64,000 nt of DNA from CAVUFH01 sp963740835 (GTDB lineage Bacteria; Actinomycetota; Acidimicrobiia; IMCC26256; PALSA-610). The notes under the pieces were generated by a model. That model did no database searches, was not told the DNA's origin, and saw nothing but the letters and a program-made list of their open reading frames with translations. Shown here one piece after another: positions 1 to 8,306 of the stretch. The stretch's first letter is position 1. The number at the start of each line of letters is the position of its first letter. Position numbers and translations under genes: made by a program. Location of the stretch: the NCBI GenBank assembly GCA_963740835.1, contig CAVUFH010000007.1, positions 62,001 to 126,000 of the forward strand, read 5' to 3'.

Positions 1-52
1 CGAGAAGGTGCCGGCGACAATGGCCAAATGGGGAAAGCGCAGCCTTGATTGA
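1..52 (+). CDS. 3' end of an upstream gene (partial)
   Basis: The reading frame starting at base 2 is open from the window edge and ends at TGA 50-52. It encodes a basic C-terminus ending in AKWGKRSLD. The stop overlaps the TTG start of the next gene, which is typical of translationally coupled genes in one operon. Too little is present to assign a function. Only the tail position and the coupling are seen. Confidence 0.4.
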   Translation, partial: EKVPATMAKWGKRSLD

Positions 53-1178
53 CGCAAGCGAAGACTTCTATCCCGAGGTGCCCGGCACGATTTCGCGCGC
101 ACAGGTCGCGCAGACGGTCGACGCGATCGCGGCGATGCAACACTCCGATGGAAACATCCCCTGGGTGGAGGGCGGCCACACCGATCCGTGGAACCTGGTC
201 GAAGCCGCGATGGCGCTCGACGTCGGCCGGCGGTTCGACGCGGCGGCACGCGCGTACACGTGGCTGGCCCGCATGCAGCGGTTCGACGGTTCGTGGCACG
301 CGTACTACCAAGGCGACGACATCAAGGAGCACACGCTCGATACGAACGTGACGTGCTACGTCGCGAACGGCGTGTGGCACCACTACTTGCACACACGCGA
401 CTCCGGTTTCCTCGAGGAGCTGTTCCCGGTTGTCGAGCGCGCGATCGACTTCGCTCTCGACAACCAGCACTCGACCGGTGAGATCGAGTGGGACGCGGAC
501 CCCGAACGTACTGACGGCAAGGGCGCGCTGCTGACCGGCTCGTCGAGCATCTACTCGTCGCTGCGCTGCGCGATCGCCGCGGCCGAACGACTGGGTCGCG
601 AGCGCCCCGACTGGGAGCTCTCGCTCGGTTCGCTCGCCATCGCCATCGCGCACCGGCCTGAGCGCTTCCTCGACAAGGAACGCTGGGCCATGGACTGGTA
701 CTACCCGATTCTCGGCGGCGTGCTGCGCGGTAACGCAGCCGAGGCGCGCATCGCGTCGAAATGGGACACGTTCGTCGCGCCGGGGCGCGGCGTGCGCTGC
801 GTCTCGGATCAGCCGTGGGTCACCGCGGCCGAGACGTGCGAGCTCGTGATGGCCCTCGACGCGATCGGGCTGCACGACCGTGCGCACCAGCTCTTCCGGT
901 GGGTGCAGTTCCTGCGCCACGACGACGGTTCGTACTGGACCGGCATGAACTTCGCCGGCGACCGGTTCGACGATTTGGGCGAGTACTACACAGCCGAGCA
1001 GCCGACGTGGAACAGCGCGTCGATCGTGCTCGCGGCGAACGCGCTCGGCGGTACCGGTCCGACGTCGGGCCTGTTCCGCGGCGAGGGTCTCCCCGCCGGC
1101 CTCACGGCCGAGGAGCTGATCGAGGCGGGCGCGGAGATCGAGTCCGACCGCGACGGGTCCCGTCGCACCGGTCGCTGA
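45..1178 (+). CDS. Prenyltransferase/squalene-cyclase-like alpha-alpha toroid protein
   Basis: This 377-residue soluble protein has repeated helical-hairpin signatures (MQHSDGNIPW near residue 30, MQRFDGSWHAYY near 75, LRHDDGSYWTG near 290). Such QW-like repeats occur in the alpha/alpha toroid fold of prenyltransferases, terpene cyclases and some glycosidases. I see no DXDD or DDXXD cyclase motif, so catalysis is unproven. The start is TTG at 45, overlapping the stop of the preceding gene. In actinobacteria such genes often sit beside glycosyltransferase and methyltransferase genes, and a methyltransferase lies convergently next door. The substrate cannot be named. Confidence 0.6.
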   Translation: MIDASEDFYPEVPGTISRAQVAQTVDAIAAMQHSDGNIPWVEGGHTDPWNLVEAAMALDVGRRFDAAARAYTWLARMQRFDGSWHAYYQGDDIKEHTLDTNVTCYVANGVWHHYLHTRDSGFLEELFPVVERAIDFALDNQHSTGEIEWDADPERTDGKGALLTGSSSIYSSLRCAIAAAERLGRERPDWELSLGSLAIAIAHRPERFLDKERWAMDWYYPILGGVLRGNAAEARIASKWDTFVAPGRGVRCVSDQPWVTAAETCELVMALDAIGLHDRAHQLFRWVQFLRHDDGSYWTGMNFAGDRFDDLGEYYTAEQPTWNSASIVLAANALGGTGPTSGLFRGEGLPAGLTAEELIEAGAEIESDRDGSRRTGR

Positions 1179-1206
1179 CCCCCATCCCTCGCCAACCGCG
1201 CCGAAC

Positions 1207-1830
1207 TCACGCGCGCAACACGCGGAGGGATCCGGTCGTCGACGAGGGAGTGAAGCCGTCGGCAACCGCGCGTTGCCACACCTCGAACGGTGCCTGACCG
1301 CCCTCGGCGGGATCTTCGAAGACGTCGTGGAACACGAGCAGGCCACCGGGAACGACGTTCGCGGCCCAGCCCTCGTAGTCGGCCACTGCGACATCGAGCG
1401 CGTGGCCGCCGTCGATGAACAGCAATCCGAGCGGCGTGCGCCACGCGCGCGCGACCGGTACCGAACGGCCAACGACAGCAACAACCACGTCCTCGAGTCC
1501 GGCGCGTTCGATCGTGCGCCGGAAGAATGGCAGCGTGTCCATGCGGCCGGTTGCGGGATCGACGACGTCGGCGTCGTGGTGCTCCCACCCCAACTGGTTC
1601 TCCTCGGACCCGCGATGGTGGTCGACCGTGAACAGCACCGTGCCGGCCTCGCGCGCGGCCGCACCGAGGTACACGGCCGACTTGCCGCAGTACGTCCCGA
1701 TCTCCAACAGCGGCCCGACGGGTCCAGCTTTCAACCCGGCTTCGTACAGCGCCATGCCCTCGTCGTCGGGCATGAAGCCCTTCGCGGCGCTCGCCGCGTC
1801 GAGCAGGTTCGGATCCATGCTCGGCGTCAC
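1207..1830 (-). CDS. Class I SAM-dependent methyltransferase
   Basis: About 207 residues from GTG 1830 (or 203 from ATG 1818). The motif I segment LLEIGTYCGKSAVYLG binds S-adenosylmethionine. An acidic residue follows strand 2 (FTVDHHRGSEEN), and LLFIDGGH forms the next strand, as in the Methyltransf_24 family. The acceptor is unknown. The upstream reading frame runs into this gene without a stop, but a +1 shift upstream gives a natural TGA that overlaps this GTG (GTGA). That suggests two coupled genes rather than a genuine fusion. It lies directly downstream of the acyl-CoA mutase gene and is probably co-transcribed with it. Confidence 0.75.
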   Translation of the reverse strand: MTPSMDPNLLDAASAAKGFMPDDEGMALYEAGLKAGPVGPLLEIGTYCGKSAVYLGAAAREAGTVLFTVDHHRGSEENQLGWEHHDADVVDPATGRMDTLPFFRRTIERAGLEDVVVAVVGRSVPVARAWRTPLGLLFIDGGHALDVAVADYEGWAANVVPGGLLVFHDVFEDPAEGGQAPFEVWQRAVADGFTPSSTTGSLRVLRA

Positions 1831-2094
1831 CCTGCCGCACCTTCGAGCACCGCGCGAAACGCGCCTCACGAGCAACCGCTGCTCCGCGGCAGTTGTCACC
1901 CGCATCCGCTCGAACGTGTCGCCTTCGAGCTTGACGTCGGCATAGACGTCTCCACCGTCCTCGTGAAAATGGAGGAACCCGCGCGACCGTCGGTAGAAGA
2001 TGCCCCGCTTGCGCTCGACCAGGCCGTCGACCGACCGGATCTGCACGAGTAACGGTTCAAGTCCGTCGAGCCGATCCGCGGTGATGTGGCGCAC
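1827..2094 (-). CDS. Small conserved protein of unknown function, apparently frameshifted at its 3' end
   Basis: From GTG 2094 the frame encodes about 80 residues beginning MRHITADRLDGLEPLL and rich in charged residues. I recognise no family. In the annotated frame it continues straight into the methyltransferase. Shifting by +1 near 1846 gives a short tail and TGA 1829-1827 overlapping the next GTG. The interval is 268 nt, that is 89 codons plus one base. It starts one base after the mutase stop, so it belongs to the same operon. A true fusion with the methyltransferase remains possible. Confidence 0.45.
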
Positions 2095-2095
2095 G

Positions 2096-3730
2096 TCAGA
2101 ACCGCGCGTCTTCGACCCAGCGGCCGAAGACGGAGGCCAGCGCGTCGACGATCTCGCCCAGTGTCGCGTAGCTGTGCGCGGCGTCGAGCAGGGCGGGCAT
2201 CAGATTCACGTCGTCGATCGCGGCATCGGCACGCACCCGCGACAGCGCAGCCTCGACCGCGCGCGCGTCACGATCGTGACGAACCTTTTCGAGCCGGCGG
2301 CGCTGCTCCTCTTCTGCCTCAGGCCCGATGCGCAGCGTCGGAGGGGGCGGTTCGTCGTTCCCTTCGAGGTAACCGTTCACTCCCACGACGATGTGCTGGG
2401 CACGGTTGAGCTTCCGTTCGAGCTCGTAGGCCGCCTCGGCGATCTCGTGCTGGAACCAACCCTCTTCGACCCCGCGCACCACGCCGTCGAGCATCGAACC
2501 CTTCCCCAGCTCGTCCAGCTGCGCGAACAGCGCTTCGGCGCGCTGTTCCATCTCATCCGTCAGTGCTTCGACGTAGTACGACCCTCCGAGCGGATCCGCG
2601 ACGTTGGCGACGCGGGTCTCGTTCGCGATCACTTGCTGCGTGCGCAATGCGATGCGCGCAGCCTTCTCGGTGGGCAACGCCAGCGTCTCGTCCATCGAGT
2701 TGGTGTGGAGGCTCTGCGTACCGCCGAGCACGCCCGCGAGCGCTTCGATCGCGGTCCGCACGATGTTGACCTCGGGTTGCTGCGCGGTGAGGGACACCCC
2801 GGCGGTCTGCGTGTGGAACCGGAGCTGCAGCGAACGCTCGCTGCCGGCGCCGTAGCGGTCTCGCATCCAGCGCGCCCAGATGCGCCGGGCCGCTCGGTAC
2901 TTCGCGATCTCCTCGAAGAAGTCGACGTGTGCATTGAAGAAGAACGAGAGGCGCGGCGCGAACGCGTCGACGTCGAGGCCGGCCATGCGCCCGAGCTCCA
3001 CGTACGCGAATCCGTTGGCGAGCGTGAACGCGAGCTCCTGCGCAGCGGTCGAACCGGCTTCGCGGATGTGGTAGCCGGACACGGAGATCGTGTGCCACTT
3101 CGGCATCTCGGCCGTGGCGAAGCTGATCGTGTCGCGCACGAGCCGCAACGACGGGCGGGGTGGGAAGATGAACTCCTTCTGCGCCTGGTACTCCTTCAAG
3201 ATGTCGTTCTGCAGCGTGCCGCCGATCGATGCCCGCGGCACGCCACTCGCTTCCGCGTTGGCCACGAACATCGCGAACACGATCGCAGCCGGACCGTTGA
3301 TCGTCATCGACGTCGTCACCGTGCCGAGATCGATGCCGCGATACAGATCTTCGACGTCGGCAAGGCTGTCGATGGCCACCCCGCACTTCCCGACCTCGCC
3401 GAGCGCGAGCGCGTCGTCGGAGTCACGACCCATGAGCGTCGGCAGGTCGAAGGCGGTCGAGAGACCGTCACCGCCCGCGGCAAGGAGGTCGTGGAAGCGG
3501 CGATTGGTGTCGATGGCGGTTCCGAACCCCGCGAACATCCGCATGGTCCACAACTTCGAGCGATACATCGACGCGTAGGGACCGCGCGTGTACGGGAACT
3601 CACCCGGGAACTCGCCGTCGTCCGGGCCGTAGACCGCGTCGACCGGGACGCCCGACATCGTGGAGAAGTCGGCGTTGCGGTTCGGCGCGACGGCGAAGGC
3701 GTCCTGCCAGCGCTCGCGAGGTGTGCTCAC
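2096..3730 (-). CDS. B12-dependent acyl-CoA mutase large subunit, predicted isobutyryl-CoA mutase type (IcmA-like)
   Basis: The 544-residue protein is the TIM-barrel subunit of the methylmalonyl-CoA mutase family. It lacks the C-terminal cobalamin-binding domain, so a separate small subunit must be encoded elsewhere. GTG 3730 gives the expected N-terminus (VSTPRERW). The two residues that decide substrate are visible. F66 in WTMRMFAGFG takes the place of Tyr89 of Propionibacterium methylmalonyl-CoA mutase, and Q184 in LKEYQAQKEF takes the place of Arg207. The 118-residue spacing is identical. Phe plus Gln is the isobutyryl-CoA mutase combination, so interconversion of isobutyryl- and n-butyryl-CoA is inferred rather than methylmalonyl/succinyl. 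Confidence 0.85.
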   Translation of the reverse strand: MSTPRERWQDAFAVAPNRNADFSTMSGVPVDAVYGPDDGEFPGEFPYTRGPYASMYRSKLWTMRMFAGFGTAIDTNRRFHDLLAAGGDGLSTAFDLPTLMGRDSDDALALGEVGKCGVAIDSLADVEDLYRGIDLGTVTTSMTINGPAAIVFAMFVANAEASGVPRASIGGTLQNDILKEYQAQKEFIFPPRPSLRLVRDTISFATAEMPKWHTISVSGYHIREAGSTAAQELAFTLANGFAYVELGRMAGLDVDAFAPRLSFFFNAHVDFFEEIAKYRAARRIWARWMRDRYGAGSERSLQLRFHTQTAGVSLTAQQPEVNIVRTAIEALAGVLGGTQSLHTNSMDETLALPTEKAARIALRTQQVIANETRVANVADPLGGSYYVEALTDEMEQRAEALFAQLDELGKGSMLDGVVRGVEEGWFQHEIAEAAYELERKLNRAQHIVVGVNGYLEGNDEPPPPTLRIGPEAEEEQRRRLEKVRHDRDARAVEAALSRVRADAAIDDVNLMPALLDAAHSYATLGEIVDALASVFGRWVEDARF

Positions 3731-3821
3731 CCCGCCATGATCGCGCGCGCTCGGACCGGCGCGGTCAGAGACAAGAGTGCGTAGGCACTGCGAGCGAAAC
3801 CGGCGGGGCGACGGCGCACGC

Positions 3822-4643
3822 TCACCCCCTCGGGAAGCCGAACAAGTCCGTGACGCCATGGTCACGGCCCGCGGTGTAGCCCCCGTCGACCGCGATCGCC
3901 TGGCCGGTCACGAAGGACGCGTCCGGCCCGGCGAGGAAGGCCGCGACGCCGGCGATCTCCGCGGGCTTTCCGAGGCGCCGCAGCTTGTGCTCGTGCACGA
4001 TGTCGGCGCGTACCGCTTCCATGCCGGGACCGAAGACGCCTTCGAGCATGGGCGTCTCGATGAAGCCCGGACAGATGACGTTGGCGCGGATTCCTGGTGT
4101 CCCGTAGTCGATCGCGAGGTTCTTCGTGAAGATCACGACCGCACCCTTCGACGCGTTGTACGCACTGCCGCCGGCCGTCCCTTCGAGTCCCTCGACGCTC
4201 GCGATCGTCACGATCGATCCGCGTTCGCCACCTTCGCGTTCCTGTTCGAGCATCCGCGCGATCGCGTGCTTGCACACGAGGAACGTTCCGGTGAGGTTGA
4301 CGTCGAGCACGCGTTGCCATTCCGCACGATCGACGAGGTGCGCCGGGCCCCCACCGGCGACGCCCGCGGCGGTGACGACGATGTCGATGCGTCCGTACTC
4401 GGATGCGACGGCTGCGACGAGCGCGGCGACCGCGTCCTCGTCGCGCACGTCGAGCTGCGCGAACGCCGCGCCGTCGATCCCGGTCGGCACGTCGAGATCG
4501 CGCCGCGGCTCGGCGAGGTCGGCGCCGACGACGATCGCACCTTCCCGGAGCAACCGAGCAGTGCACGCCTCGCCGATCCCGGACGCCGCGCCGGTGACGA
4601 GCGCGACCTTGCCTTCGAGTGAAGGGCCATCGAGAGCAGCCAT
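3822..4643 (-). CDS. Short-chain dehydrogenase/reductase (SDR)
   Basis: 273 residues from ATG 4643. The Rossmann glycine motif TGAASGIGEA lies near residue 20. The catalytic set is present: Ser in SIVTIASVEG, and Tyr/Lys in SAYNASKG (YxxxK). The C-terminal GQAIAVDGGYTAG is typical of classical SDRs of about 250-270 residues. It should be a cytoplasmic NAD(P)-dependent oxidoreductase, with a substrate I cannot name. A 91-bp gap without a gene separates it from the acyl-CoA mutase start. The upstream extension of this frame lies inside a different small membrane gene and is not part of the protein. Confidence 0.85.
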   Translation of the reverse strand: MAALDGPSLEGKVALVTGAASGIGEACTARLLREGAIVVGADLAEPRRDLDVPTGIDGAAFAQLDVRDEDAVAALVAAVASEYGRIDIVVTAAGVAGGGPAHLVDRAEWQRVLDVNLTGTFLVCKHAIARMLEQEREGGERGSIVTIASVEGLEGTAGGSAYNASKGAVVIFTKNLAIDYGTPGIRANVICPGFIETPMLEGVFGPGMEAVRADIVHEHKLRRLGKPAEIAGVAAFLAGPDASFVTGQAIAVDGGYTAGRDHGVTDLFGFPRG

Positions 4644-4656
4644 GGGCGTGATGTTG

Positions 4657-4880
4657 TCACGCCGTCCGGCTGCTCGAGCGAGAGGACTTGGCGTCGTTCG
4701 TCGACGATCGTGCGCCGGCGTTGCCCCCAACCGCGCCAGCTGCCCCAGGACAGCAGCGACAGCAGCAGCCCGAGCACACCGACGCCCATCAGGATCCAAC
4801 CGACCGTCTGGGTGTCGAGGCGGTTGACGATCCGGTCGACCGCGAACGCCAGGATCGCGCCGACATTGCGCTGGCCTCAC
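4657..4880 (-). pseudogene. Small DUF6458-like membrane protein gene with disrupted frame
   Basis: The central frame encodes VGAILAFAVDRIVNR followed by VGWILMGVGVLGLLL and RRRTIVDERR. This is the two-helix pattern of the small actinobacterial DUF6458 proteins (about 75-80 residues). No start codon lies in this frame at the expected place, and the frame runs on into the SDR gene. A +1 shift near the CTCGAGC at 4672-4679 gives a stop at 4659-4657. A second +1 shift near 4866 would connect to GTG 4880. The interval is 74 codons plus two bases. Either the gene is decayed or the consensus carries two extra bases. The family call comes from memory of the pattern. Confidence 0.45.
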
Positions 4881-4994
4881 ACGGCCAGACCGCTGTCCGT
4901 TGCGCCTCGGTTACCCTCCGCGCGCCCGCCCCAAACGAACCGGGGAGGCGCACGACTAGGGTCGTCCGACTCGGACGAGATCGCAGGAGCAGGC

Positions 4995-5987
4995 ATGGAA
5001 CCGCAGCAGGCGCCCGACCGCAACATCGCGATGGAGTTGATGCGCGCGACCGAAGCCGCCGCACTCGCGGGCGGACGCTGGATGGGCCGCGGCGACAAGA
5101 ACGCGGCCGACGGCGCCGCCGTCGAGGCAATGCGCCTCGTCCTCAGCACGGTGTCGATGGACGGCGTCGTCGTCATCGGCGAAGGCGAGAAAGACGAAGC
5201 GCCGATGCTGTTCAACGGCGAGCAGGTGGGTGACGGCTCCCCACCGAGCCTCGACATCGCGGTCGACCCGATCGACGGCACCACGCTCACGTCGCTCGGC
5301 CGCCCGGGTGCGATCGCGGTGATCGCGATGAGCGAGCGCGGCACGATGTTCGACCCCGGTCCGTGCGTCTACATGGAGAAGATCGCCGCCGGCCCGGCCG
5401 CGGTCGACGCAATCGATCTCACCGCGCCGGTGAAAGCCAACCTCGAAGCGGTGGCCAAGGCGCTCGGTGAGAAGGTGAGCGATGTCACCGCGGTCATCCT
5501 CGACCGCGACCGGCACACCGATCTGATCCGCGAGTGTCGGGAAGCGGGTGCCCGCATCCGCTTGATCCCTGACGGCGACGTGGCCGGCGCGATCTCGGTC
5601 GCGTGGCGCAACTCCGGCACCGACGTACTGTTCGGCATCGGCGGCACGCCTGAAGGTGTGATCGCGGCCTGCGCGCTGAAGTGCCTCGGCGGCGCGATCC
5701 AGGGCCGGCTGTGGCCGCGCAACGACGACGAACGCCGCGCCGCCCTCGACCTCGGCTACGACCTCGACCGCGTGCTGCAGCTCGACGATCTCGTGTCCGG
5801 CGACGACGTCTACTTCGCGGCGACGGGCATCAGCGACGGCGAGCTGCTGCGAGGCGTCCGCTACTGGGGCGACGGCGCCGGCACCCAGAGCCTCGTGATG
5901 CGTTCGAAGTCGGGCACGATCCGCATGATCGACGCGACGCACCGATGGACGAAGTTGATGTCCTACTCGGCGATCTCCTACGACTGA
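4995..5987 (+). CDS. glpX: Class II fructose-1,6-bisphosphatase
   Basis: 330 residues from ATG 4995, preceded by AGGAG at 4985-4989 with good spacing. The GlpX metal and substrate motifs are intact: GRGDKN near residue 34, GEGEKDEAP near 63-70, and DPIDGTT at 91-97. It hydrolyses fructose-1,6-bisphosphate to fructose-6-phosphate in gluconeogenesis. This is the only FBPase class in most actinobacteria. It stands alone on the plus strand and ends 6 bp before the convergent arsR. Length and motifs match the family throughout, so the assignment is secure. Confidence 0.95.
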   Translation: MEPQQAPDRNIAMELMRATEAAALAGGRWMGRGDKNAADGAAVEAMRLVLSTVSMDGVVVIGEGEKDEAPMLFNGEQVGDGSPPSLDIAVDPIDGTTLTSLGRPGAIAVIAMSERGTMFDPGPCVYMEKIAAGPAAVDAIDLTAPVKANLEAVAKALGEKVSDVTAVILDRDRHTDLIRECREAGARIRLIPDGDVAGAISVAWRNSGTDVLFGIGGTPEGVIAACALKCLGGAIQGRLWPRNDDERRAALDLGYDLDRVLQLDDLVSGDDVYFAATGISDGELLRGVRYWGDGAGTQSLVMRSKSGTIRMIDATHRWTKLMSYSAISYD

Positions 5988-5993
5988 GACTTC

Positions 5994-6332
5994 TTATGCG
6001 AGCGCGTCCCGGAGCGCGCCAAGACGACCCGGCACGATGCGGTACCAGACCCAAGTTCCGCGTTTGTCCCCTTCGATGAGCCCGGCCTCGCGCAGGATCT
6101 TTAGGTGATGACTCACCGTCGGTTGCGAGCGGCCGACGGGCTCGACGAGGTCGCACGCGCAGACTTCGCCCGCTGGTTGCGCGGCGATGATGCTGAGCAG
6201 CCGAAGACGCACCGGATCGCCGAGCGCGGCAAACGCACGGGCAAGCTTCCCAGCATCTGCCTCTTTGAGCACGGCCTTGCGCAGCGGTGGGCAGCAGCTG
6301 CCGACGTCGATGACCGCTCCACTTCGAGCCAC
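5994..6332 (-). CDS. arsR: ArsR/SmtB-family arsenite-responsive repressor
   Basis: 112 residues from GTG 6332. This start is chosen because GAGG lies 6 nt upstream and it begins just before the conserved GSCCPPL segment. The winged-helix recognition helix RSQPTVSHHLKILREAG is near residues 68-84. EVCACDL gives Cys58 and Cys60, the position of the classical As(III)-binding ELCVCDL in ArsR. Cys13/Cys14 offer further thiol ligands. It should release the operator in the divergent 84-bp gap with arsI when arsenite or organoarsenical binds. GC content looks lower here than in the neighbouring housekeeping genes, consistent with an acquired island. Confidence 0.88.
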   Translation of the reverse strand: MARSGAVIDVGSCCPPLRKAVLKEADAGKLARAFAALGDPVRLRLLSIIAAQPAGEVCACDLVEPVGRSQPTVSHHLKILREAGLIEGDKRGTWVWYRIVPGRLGALRDALA

Positions 6333-6340
6333 ATCACACC

Positions 6341-6410
6341 TCGTTAATATATTGACGTGTGTCGATCTATATGCCAGACTTGACATCGAAGCTCATCAAT
6401 CTAGCGGAGG
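6341..6410. promoter_or_regulatory. Divergent arsR-arsI promoter/operator region
   Basis: This AT-rich spacer lies between the arsR and arsI starts. It holds ATATTGAC facing GTCGAT..ATAT around 6348-6372, and TTGACATCGAAGCTCATCAA at 6383-6402 with TTGA/TCAA arms. Such imperfect dyads are typical of ArsR operators and lie where both promoters would be covered. The exact protected site is inferred. Confidence 0.5.
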
Positions 6411-6416
6411 TCGAAC

Positions 6417-6872
6417 ATGTCGAGGGTGCAGTTGGCGTTGAACGTTGGCGACCTGAACGCGGCAATCGAGTTCTACTCGAGGCTGTTCGGGACCGCGCCG
6501 GCGAAGGTGCGTGATGGATATGCGAACTTTGCCGTTGCCGAGCCGCCGCTCAAGCTGGTGCTGATCGAGAACGCCGGCCACACGGGCACGCTGAATCATC
6601 TTGGCGTCGAAGTCGAGACCACCGACGAGGTCATGACGACGACCGCGCGTCTCTCCGCTTCGGGGCTCGCGACTGCGGCAGAGGAGAACGTCGCGTGCTG
6701 CTACGCGGTGCAGGACAAGGTTTGGGTCGATGCGCCGGACGGCGAACCCTGGGAGATCTACACCGTGCTCGCCGACGTCGAGATGCCGGCCGGTCAACTG
6801 CGTAGCGTGGAGCCCGACGGCGACACGATGTGTTGCTCGGCCGCGCCCGAGTCTGCCGCTCGATGCTGCTGA
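6417..6872 (+). CDS. arsI: ArsI/CadI-family C-As lyase (VOC-fold dioxygenase)
   Basis: 151 residues from ATG 6417 with GGAGG 6 nt upstream. The vicinal-oxygen-chelate fold is clear. Candidate Fe(II) ligands are Gln5, His61 (NHLGVEVE) and Glu113 (PWEIY). The vicinal Cys94-Cys95 pair in ENVACCYAVQDKVWV is the trivalent organoarsenical-binding site known from ArsI. The enzyme cleaves the carbon-arsenic bond of methylarsonous acid or related aromatic arsenicals. It is transcribed divergently from arsR, which fits induction by As(III). The C-terminus ends in extra cysteines (MCCSA.. and RCC) that could add thiol binding. CadI-annotated relatives share this architecture. Confidence 0.88.
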   Translation: MSRVQLALNVGDLNAAIEFYSRLFGTAPAKVRDGYANFAVAEPPLKLVLIENAGHTGTLNHLGVEVETTDEVMTTTARLSASGLATAAEENVACCYAVQDKVWVDAPDGEPWEIYTVLADVEMPAGQLRSVEPDGDTMCCSAAPESAARCC

Positions 6873-6900
6873 CGACCTGCGCAGCATTGACCCGAGCGTG

Positions 6901-7560
6901 CTAGGCGATGGGCTCGGGGATATTGAGTGATGTCATGAGGACCTCGACGCGCCGGCGGATCTCGTCACGAATCGGACGGACGGTGTCCAGGTCTTTGCCG
7001 GCCGGGTCGTCGAGTTCCCAGTCTTCATAGCGCTTTCCGGGATAGAGCGGGCAGGCATCGCCGCATCCCATGGTGATCACCACGTCGGCCGCGCGTACGA
7101 TTTCTTCGGTCCACGGTTTAGGGAACTCGGCGCGGATGTCGATGCCGACTTCTGCCATGGCCTCGATCGCCGACGGGTTGATCTGGGATTCGGGTTCAGA
7201 ACCTCCAGAGAAGACGACGACGCGATCGCCGGCAAGGTGGCGGAGCCAGCCGGCCGCGATCTGTGATCGCCCCGCGTTGTGCACGCACAGGAACAGCACC
7301 GACGGAACGTCGCTGGGACCGACACCCTCGAGGCGCGCCAACGCGCGCAGACGCTCACGGGTGAACTTCTCGGTGAACAACGGCAGATAGGCCGTGATCT
7401 TGGCCGTGGCTACGAGCTTGTCGAGCGAGTCGACGATGAATCGTTCGATGGTCTCGGGGCCGAACGTGCCGGCGAACTCGTATTCGACGTTGGCGCGTGC
7501 GGTGCGAACCATCTCCTGTTGGTCATAGGGAAGGTCGACGATACGGCGGGTTTCACTCAT
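6901..7560 (-). CDS. arsC: Arsenate reductase with N-terminal helical domain (actinobacterial ArsC)
   Basis: 219 residues from ATG 7560. Residues 1-80 form a helical domain seen in actinobacterial arsenate reductases. Residues 86-219 form the low-molecular-weight phosphatase-like domain, with the P-loop CVHNAGR (Cys92-x5-Arg98). Further cysteines lie in GCGDACPLYPGKRYEDWELD (Cys166, Cys170). The last segment strongly resembles Corynebacterium/Mycobacterium mycothiol- or thioredoxin-coupled reductases. It converts arsenate to arsenite. Its ATGA start overlaps the aquaporin stop, so the two are translationally coupled: reduction, then exit of arsenite through the channel. Confidence 0.88.
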   Translation of the reverse strand: MSETRRIVDLPYDQQEMVRTARANVEYEFAGTFGPETIERFIVDSLDKLVATAKITAYLPLFTEKFTRERLRALARLEGVGPSDVPSVLFLCVHNAGRSQIAAGWLRHLAGDRVVVFSGGSEPESQINPSAIEAMAEVGIDIRAEFPKPWTEEIVRAADVVITMGCGDACPLYPGKRYEDWELDDPAGKDLDTVRPIRDEIRRRVEVLMTSLNIPEPIA

Positions 7561-8306
7561 GAGCGCTCCTCCGAGGTCAGGGGTGTTGATTCCGCGCTGA
7601 GGCTCGATGGATAGAAGAGCCGGATTAGTCCGTAGGCGATCACCGCACCGATGAGTTGCATGACGATGAACATCGGCGCCGATGACGGTTTGATGCCTGC
7701 GAACGTGTTCGAAAGGGTCCGGGCGATGGTGACTGCCGGGTTGGCGAAGCTCGTTGACGATGTGAACCAATAGGCACCCCCGATCCAGATGCCGACCGCG
7801 AACGCCACGACGTTCGCGCGTCCGGTGCGCACACAACCGTGAATGACGAGCAGCAACGTAACGGTTGCGACCACTTCAGAAAGCCACAAAGCACCGGACG
7901 AACGGGTCTTGGTGGACAGTTCGACGATCGGCAGATCGAACATGAGATTGGCGAGCATCGTCCCGCAGCAGGCACCAATGACCTGGACGACGATGTACAA
8001 GGTCGCTTCGGTCGTCGTTGTCGTTCCGAACGCGCGATCCACGAGGGTGACAACAGGATTGAAGTGTGCGCCGGACACTGCGCCGAAGATGAGGATCAGC
8101 CCTATCAACGCGGCCGCAGTCGCCGCCGCATTCTCAAGGAGTTGTAGTCCGATATCACTCGGGGATAACCGGCTGGCCATGATTCCCGAACCGACCACCG
8201 CGACAATGAGAAGCCCGGTGCCGAGCGCCTCCGCCGCGAGACGTCGAACGAGCTCGAGGTGAAGACGTCCAGTTCCAGTTTCAGGGAGCTCGGCGAGCTC
8301 GGTCAT
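7557..8306 (-). CDS. MIP-family aquaglyceroporin, probable arsenite channel (AqpS-like)
   Basis: 249 residues from ATG 8306, preceded by GGAG, with six hydrophobic helices. The two half-helix boxes are HFNPVVT (83-85, NPV instead of NPA) and FANPAVT (189-191, NPA). It is co-transcribed between the ArsR-phosphatase fusion and arsC. No ArsB or Acr3 pump is visible in the island. This mirrors the known Sinorhizobium meliloti aqpS-arsC arrangement, in which arsenite made by ArsC leaves the cell downhill through the channel. The altered first NPA box is common in As-linked MIPs. Glycerol or water transport cannot be excluded. Confidence 0.82.
   Translation of the reverse strand: MTELAELPETGTGRLHLELVRRLAAEALGTGLLIVAVVGSGIMASRLSPSDIGLQLLENAAATAAALIGLILIFGAVSGAHFNPVVTLVDRAFGTTTTTEATLYIVVQVIGACCGTMLANLMFDLPIVELSTKTRSSGALWLSEVVATVTLLLVIHGCVRTGRANVVAFAVGIWIGGAYWFTSSTSFANPAVTIARTLSNTFAGIKPSSAPMFIVMQLIGAVIAYGLIRLFYPSSLSAESTPLTSEERS

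Noticed and set aside
1207..2094. A true fusion of the small N-terminal domain with the methyltransferase
   Set aside because: A +1 shift restores a natural stop overlapping the methyltransferase GTG (GTGA), a common coupling style here, so separate genes are favoured, though not proven.
2000..3784. Long plus-strand open frame (594 codons) opposite the acyl-CoA mutase
   Set aside because: It is the GC-rich antisense shadow of a well-conserved gene, with Arg/His/Asp-rich composition and no recognisable domain.
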